DNA from: Thalassorhabdomicrobium marinisediminis
GTDB taxonomy: Bacteria; Pseudomonadota; Alphaproteobacteria; Rhodobacterales; Rhodobacteraceae
Assembly: GCF_003072065.1 (NCBI RefSeq)
Contig: NZ_QCYG01000010.1
Span: 1-64,000 of the forward strand
Length of the DNA: 64,000 nt
Direction: 5' to 3'
The notes beneath the pieces are model-generated. The model worked only from the letters and a program-made list of their open reading frames with translations, searched no databases and was not told the DNA's origin. Made by a program: the position numbers and the translations under genes. Shown here piece after piece: positions 60,293-64,000 of this stretch. Each line of letters opens with the position of its first letter. Positions within the stretch are counted from its first letter, which is position 1.

Positions 60293-61339
60293 TCACGAGA
60301 CACGAGCCTGCATCGACATACGTTTCAGCAAGGTTGACGGCACAAACTGGGTCCGCTTGCACCCCAGCGTGATACTGTGGAAATAGGCCATGAAATCCTT
60401 GATGCGGTTACCAAGTTGCAAGACGATAAAAATGGCCGCTGACGCTTTCTGTGCACCAACGCTCCGTTTTGCTTGCTCGAAAACCTGCGGAGGAATCCCC
60501 ATCATCGGCGCAAGCGTCCGGGCGTGACCTTCAATGTCCGCCCAGGTCGTCAGCCGCTTACAAGAGAAGGACATCGCCTGATCGCAAACCGCGGTCAGCA
60601 TCTCGGGTTGGATGTTTTCATCGACTGAAGGGCTGTCTAAATCTTTTTTTTCTTTTATAGATATAGAATGGTGCCGGACAGTTTGACCGTCATTGGCGGG
60701 CAATTGCGCTGGTTCGGGACTGCGATCCGTGGCGAGGATCTCCAGACACAATGCCTCTGCTTCGCTCAAAATGGCGCGGTAATCAGTAAGACTGAGCTTG
60801 CGGCGCAGCGTTTTGCGGGTTTGAGCGACGAATGCAAGATCTGGATCTTGATCTTCAAGTTGCGAAAGTTTGGTGAGGATTTGCTTGCGCAGGAAAATCT
60901 TGTCACGCCGTGCGTTCTCGAACTCCTGCGCAATTGCCATCAACTCGCCCGCCCGCTGCAAGAGAGGGGCCAAGGATAGGCCATAGCTCACGCAGGCGCC
61001 GCCTGAAGAGCGCACACGGTAGCGTTTGCGGTTCGAGCTGTCCTGCCGGTGGATGAAACCCAGTTCGACAAAGCGACTGATGTGCCGCCGCAGCGTCCGC
61101 TCATCAATCCCACCGACACGCTGACAGATCGAGTCATTGGACGCAAAGACCGTCTCACCATGGCCGGGCTTCAGGAAGCTGAGCATGGCCTGCAGGGTTT
61201 GCAAGTGCCCCGGGCGGAGGCCAAAAGCGCTGCGGGCATCCCGCAATGCACGGAAAATCGCCCAGATCTCGGTTTGCGAATTGGCGCCGGGAACGCTTGG
61301 CGCTCCGGCGGCTTCGATGGATAGTTTGGTAAATGCCAT
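60293..61339 (-). CDS. repC: Replication initiator RepC
   Basis: RepC is the initiator of repABC plasmids and usually contains its own origin. The protein (348 residues from MAFTKLSIEA) has the RepC core ALRDARSAFGLRPGHLQTLQ, the winged-helix region NDSICQRVGGIDERTLRRHI followed by RFVELGFIHRQDSSNRKRY, and a C-terminal conserved block SAAIFIVLQLGNRIKDFMAY. It is shorter than many RepC proteins (about 400). A run of A/T around 60640-60668 inside the gene could be the AT-rich origin element. Start choice is uncertain because no clear ribosome site precedes this ATG. Two parS-like palindromes follow it. Confidence 0.92.
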   Translation of the reverse strand: MAFTKLSIEAAGAPSVPGANSQTEIWAIFRALRDARSAFGLRPGHLQTLQAMLSFLKPGHGETVFASNDSICQRVGGIDERTLRRHISRFVELGFIHRQDSSNRKRYRVRSSGGACVSYGLSLAPLLQRAGELMAIAQEFENARRDKIFLRKQILTKLSQLEDQDPDLAFVAQTRKTLRRKLSLTDYRAILSEAEALCLEILATDRSPEPAQLPANDGQTVRHHSISIKEKKDLDSPSVDENIQPEMLTAVCDQAMSFSCKRLTTWADIEGHARTLAPMMGIPPQVFEQAKRSVGAQKASAAIFIVLQLGNRIKDFMAYFHSITLGCKRTQFVPSTLLKRMSMQARVS

Positions 61340-61577
61340 AACTGCATCACGATGACCGTTCGGCCCACAGCTTTCCCGGTCTTTGACGCGGATAAACGCG
61401 AAAAAGGGCAACAAAAGTCCGTCCACCGAATCGGTGGCACTTGACCGTCATATAGGAGGTTGCTACATCATGAGTGCTAATCAGATGATGAGGGCTCTCC
61501 AGGGGAAACTTTGGGGGGCTCTTTTCTTTCTGGTCCTCGCTTTTCTCCTCTGCTCGGGTTTCACGTTTTGACGCGGG
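61340..61577 (+). ncRNA. repB-repC intergenic region, probable counter-transcript RNA locus
   Basis: In repABC plasmids the repB-repC spacer encodes a small antisense RNA that lowers repC expression; it is transcribed opposite to the rep genes, here the plus strand. A possible plus-strand promoter is TTGACC (61441-61446) and TACATC (61464-61469) with a 17-base spacer. An inverted repeat CCACCG-AAT-CGGTGG lies at 61423-61437. The exact RNA ends are not visible, and no clean terminator was found. Confidence 0.4.
61470..61571 (+). CDS. Possible 33-residue membrane peptide
   Basis: An ATG preceded by AGGAGG (10 bases upstream) opens a 33-residue frame, MSANQMMRALQGKLWG followed by a hydrophobic helix ALFFLVLAFLLCSGFTF. 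The composition resembles a single-helix toxin or leader peptide. It lies antisense to the repC leader where a counter-transcript is expected, so the ribosome site may be coincidental. No similar peptide is known to me at this position. Confidence 0.3.
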   Translation: MSANQMMRALQGKLWGALFFLVLAFLLCSGFTF

Positions 61578-62546
61578 TCAGGATCCTGCGTCGTTCTCCT
61601 TGCGCCACTGCTCGAAGATCTGCTGAAGCGAGGCTTCGGCATGCTCTTCAAGCCATCGGGCGAAGTCCGGGTTGTCAATGCGCGCCACCTTGATGGCGAG
61701 CGCTTTGTCGTCGACGGTGAGCGTTCCGAGCGTGCCGCCTTCAGGGGCCGTCACCACAGAAGTGCGACGGGCTAGGGTGGGGGCCTTCGTCGCCCGCACC
61801 TGCCGCGTGCAAGCCGAGTAGACCGCCTGAAACCTGTCCGGACTGGGCGTGCCGTCGGGCAGGGCGCCGATCACCTCGCGCGCGGTGCCGACAAGATCAA
61901 CCTTCTTACCCAAAGCGGCGAGATCGGCCCATTGCCGCCGACCGATCCCGTGCGCAGGACCGATCAGGGATACGAGGTCGGCCGGCAACTGGTCCAGCAC
62001 CACGCGATGGTTGGACACGCCCTGCCGCGTCAGGCCAAGGGCGTCCTGAATGACCTTAGGGCGATAGCCTGCGGACTGCATCTCATTTATAAACAACGAT
62101 TTTTCGATGAAGGAGGGGTCCAGACGCAGGTTGTTTTCCTGACCCTGCGCAATCAAAGAGGCATCGTCGTCCAGCGTCCGGACGATGGCCTTGATCGTGC
62201 CGCCGATCTTGCGGATCGCGGCCAAGCGGCGGCGCCCGTAAACGATGTTGTAGCGGTCCGCCTTCTCCGAGGGCCGCACCATGATCGGCACCTGCTGCCC
62301 ATGTTCGCGAATGCTCTCCGCAAGCTCATCGATGCTGCTGTCATCCAGCGCCAGACGGTCGCGCAAACCATCCATGTCGATCTGATCGGGGTCGATGTCG
62401 CGGATCGAATTGGCGGTGATTTCCCGCAGGGAATCCCGCAGCCCGCCCACGGAGCCAGGCAGTTTCGCAGCGCGTGGCAGGGCAGGGGAGGGGGCCGTGC
62501 TGCCCGTCTCGTCCTTGGGGGGCTGGTTGAAGATATTCCGGGCCAT
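61578..62546 (-). CDS. repB: Partition protein RepB (ParB family)
   Basis: This 322-residue DNA-binding protein has the ParB N-terminal segment (IDELAESIREHGQQVPIMVR and YNIVYGRRRLAAIRKIGG) and the central helix-turn-helix (VIQDALGLTRQGVSNHRVVL). It would bind the parS sites and RepA for plasmid segregation. The start at MARNIFNQPPKD overlaps the repA stop (TGATG), so the two are translationally coupled. Confidence 0.94.
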   Translation of the reverse strand: MARNIFNQPPKDETGSTAPSPALPRAAKLPGSVGGLRDSLREITANSIRDIDPDQIDMDGLRDRLALDDSSIDELAESIREHGQQVPIMVRPSEKADRYNIVYGRRRLAAIRKIGGTIKAIVRTLDDDASLIAQGQENNLRLDPSFIEKSLFINEMQSAGYRPKVIQDALGLTRQGVSNHRVVLDQLPADLVSLIGPAHGIGRRQWADLAALGKKVDLVGTAREVIGALPDGTPSPDRFQAVYSACTRQVRATKAPTLARRTSVVTAPEGGTLGTLTVDDKALAIKVARIDNPDFARWLEEHAEASLQQIFEQWRKENDAGS

Positions 62547-63787
62547 CAGCGTCGCCCCCATGACATTTGAATGGTCTGTTCCAACTCGTCCGCCACCCCG
62601 TTCACGCTGGTAAGGGCGCGGTCGATCGTCTTGCGGATAAATTGACCCGGATCGACCTCGTAGACCGTCTGTTGGGTCATGCCCGCATCGGAGATCGCGG
62701 TGGATTTCAGCATCGGCTCGGTCATCACCTGCCCGGCAAGGATCGAACGCAGATAGCCCGCCATTTGGGTTTGTGGCCCGTCCGAGGGCTCGTATCGGGT
62801 GATCAGGAACTTCACGAAATCCCAAGTGACCCGCCGGCCGATGGCGTCTTCGACGGCCTTCACCGTTTCCGAGGCAAGCTTGAGAAATTGGCTCATCGAG
62901 GCGATGTCGAGCATGCCGGGCACCACGGTGACCAACAGCCCCGTGGAGGCCGCGAGCGCCGTCAAGGTCAGGAACCCAAGCTGCGGCGGGCAGTCGATCA
63001 GAACGATGTCGTAATCTCCCTCGACCTCTTCCAAGGCCAGCGCCAGCCGTTCCGCAAAAATCGGCTGCACGCGGCGGGCGAGGGCATTGGCCGTCTCGGT
63101 TTCGTATTCCGAAAGCATCAGCCCTGCCGGCACCATGTCCAGCTTGTGGAAATAGGTCTTCTGGATCACTTCGGACAGGGGCAGCTGATCGTCATATTTC
63201 AGCGCGTCATAGATCGTGCCGCCTTCGGCGAACTCGAGCTCGGGCCGAAAGCCGAAGAACGTCGTCAGACTGGCTTGCGGATCGAGGTCGAGCACCAGAA
63301 CGCGGTAGCCGCGCAGAGCATAGCGCTGCGCCAGATGGATCGTCGCCGTGGTCTTGGACGAGCCGCCCTTGAAGTTGACCACCGAAATGACCTGCAAGCG
63401 GTCACCCTCGCGTCGACCGGGTCGGTAGCTCTCGGCGTTCTTTCCGGTCCGTTCCAGAATATCGCGAAGGTTATCAACCTCTTGCGCGGTATAAAACCGA
63501 TGGCCGCGATTGTCCGTATGCACTTCGGGAAAGCTTCCGTCCTTGTGCCGGTTGCGCAGGTTTGACGGGCTCACCCGCAGCAGGCCCGCGACCTCGGTCG
63601 AACTGAAACGCCGAAGGAATTTCCGCTCTTCGGGTTCAAACGCGATCTTCATCTGCCGATCCAGAGATCCTGCAAGATTGTCCGCGAAAGCCCCGATATC
63701 AGAAGAGCCTATGCCCTGTGCGAATCCACCGTTAGGTTCATCCATGTCTGCCGCCTGCGTTTGGCCTTTGCGAAGGCTCTTTGTCAT
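62546..63787 (-). CDS. repA: Partition ATPase RepA (ParA family)
   Basis: This 413-residue ATPase has an N-terminal MerR-like DNA-binding region (RRFSSTEVAGLLRVSPSNLR), the deviant Walker A VVNFKGGSSKTTATIHLAQR, the Walker A' VLVLDLDPQASLTTFFG and the Walker B region YDIVLIDCPPQLGFLT. In repABC plasmids RepA both drives partition and represses the operon. Its start codon lies within an inverted repeat (63785-63831), suggesting autoregulation or translational control. Confidence 0.95.
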   Translation of the reverse strand: MTKSLRKGQTQAADMDEPNGGFAQGIGSSDIGAFADNLAGSLDRQMKIAFEPEERKFLRRFSSTEVAGLLRVSPSNLRNRHKDGSFPEVHTDNRGHRFYTAQEVDNLRDILERTGKNAESYRPGRREGDRLQVISVVNFKGGSSKTTATIHLAQRYALRGYRVLVLDLDPQASLTTFFGFRPELEFAEGGTIYDALKYDDQLPLSEVIQKTYFHKLDMVPAGLMLSEYETETANALARRVQPIFAERLALALEEVEGDYDIVLIDCPPQLGFLTLTALAASTGLLVTVVPGMLDIASMSQFLKLASETVKAVEDAIGRRVTWDFVKFLITRYEPSDGPQTQMAGYLRSILAGQVMTEPMLKSTAISDAGMTQQTVYEVDPGQFIRKTIDRALTSVNGVADELEQTIQMSWGRR

Positions 63788-63831
63788 TCTGACGGCAAGC
63801 AGCGTATCTGACGCATTTTGCCGTCAGAATG
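63785..63831. promoter_or_regulatory. 14-bp inverted repeat covering the repA start codon
   Basis: CATTCTGACGGCAA (63785-63798) and TTGCCGTCAGAATG (63818-63831) are perfect inverted copies separated by 19 bases; the first arm contains the repA start codon. TCTGACG occurs once more in the spacer. It could be a RepA operator, a further partition site, or an RNA hairpin that hides the start codon. Confidence 0.6.
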
Positions 63832-63885
63832 GAAATGCCATGTTCCGTTGGGTCCGGCAAGACAAATCTAAATGTTGTGGGAAAG

Positions 63886-63894
63886 TTATCCACA
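63886..63894 (+). promoter_or_regulatory. DnaA box
   Basis: TTATCCACA is a perfect consensus DnaA-binding box, about 100 bases upstream of repA. A weaker inverted match TGTGGGAAA lies at 63876-63884. It may link plasmid replication or repABC expression to the host DnaA protein. Confidence 0.5.
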
Positions 63895-64000
63895 GTCGCT
63901 AGGGAGCCTCTGGTTGCGAATAGCGCCTAACCTGTTGAATTGACGCCTAATTTCAAACCCGGCGGGCAGACAACCTTAAGGCCTCGGGCCGACTATGGTT
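63895..64000. other. Right edge, upstream region of repA
   Basis: No gene is visible. The sequence belongs to the upstream region of the repABC operon and may include its promoter; I see no further strong repeat. Confidence 0.4.

Noticed and set aside
61423-61437. Third partition palindrome CCACCG-AAT-CGGTGG
   Set aside because: It shares CCACCG/CGGTGG arms with the sites after repC but has a different centre and lacks the outer bases, so it is more likely an RNA hairpin or chance.
61383-61469. N-terminal extension of the small repB-repC intergenic peptide
   Set aside because: The AGGAGG lies just before the internal ATG at 61470, and the upstream part has no family character.
1-64000. CRISPR arrays, tRNA or rRNA genes, complete insertion sequences
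   Set aside because: Reading through the window I saw no regularly spaced repeats, no tRNA-like or rRNA sequence and no transposase gene.

Overview
The window looks like part of an extrachromosomal replicon of a Rhodobacterales (Roseobacter-group) alphaproteobacterium. It is GC-rich, densely packed with ABC and TRAP importers and catabolic operons, and carries a complete repABC module at its right end (repC, repB, repA on the minus strand, 60293-63787). The replicon assignment is direct from the sequence; the taxonomic one is an inference from gene content and protein flavour.

Layout. (1) 195-9719: tryptophan/kynurenine and aspartate-linked catabolism: 3-hydroxyanthranilate dioxygenase, an EamA exporter, a DapA-like lyase, divergent aspartate dehydrogenase with a LysR regulator and an aldehyde dehydrogenase, a small lipoprotein, and a kynureninase-sulfatase pair. 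(2) 9995-11996: an SDR oxidoreductase and a secreted protein of unknown function. (3) 12042-26319: two divergent operons that appear to form one nucleoside-salvage system. The minus-strand operon encodes a BMP-type nucleoside ABC importer, a SorC regulator and a BisC/DMSO-reductase-like molybdoenzyme. The plus-strand operon encodes purine nucleoside phosphorylase, an MTA/SAH-type deaminase, MtnA isomerase, a split transketolase and a RuBisCO-like protein, almost all with overlapping or near-overlapping genes. (4) 26356-32693: an XRE-cupin regulator with a clear palindromic operator, followed by a complete five-gene oligopeptide ABC operon.

(5) 32736-42524: an orphan TPR protein, a LysR regulator divergent from a nitrilase-family amidase, a second peptide ABC operon with a fused double ATPase, and an MFS exporter. 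(6) 42537-49918: a minus-strand acyl-CoA ligase/thiolase/PPC-domain operon ending in its IclR regulator, divergent from a TRAP transporter; two copies of a CCACAnTGTGG palindrome mark the shared control region. (7) 49915-56207: a BKACE-class beta-keto acid cleavage enzyme and a class III aminotransferase, divergent from a polar amino-acid ABC importer, a C45 acyltransferase/peptidase and an RpiR regulator. (8) 56218-60209: a GntR regulator, a frameshifted flavin reductase and a badly decayed dipeptide-transporter/amidohydrolase/hydantoin-racemase cluster. (9) 60232-64000: two perfect partition-like palindromes, repC, an intergenic region with either a counter-transcript RNA or a tiny membrane peptide, repB, repA, an inverted repeat covering the repA start, and a DnaA box.

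The most interesting system is region 3. The gene set predicts import of a purine nucleoside (possibly 5'-methylthioadenosine or its sulfoxide), deamination, phosphorolysis, aldose-ketose isomerisation by MtnA, isomerisation by a RuBisCO-like protein, and cleavage by a two-subunit transketolase. This is a plausible variant of MTA or ribose-1-phosphate catabolism without the usual mtnB/C/D or cupin steps. All product assignments are by reading motifs; no database search was possible.
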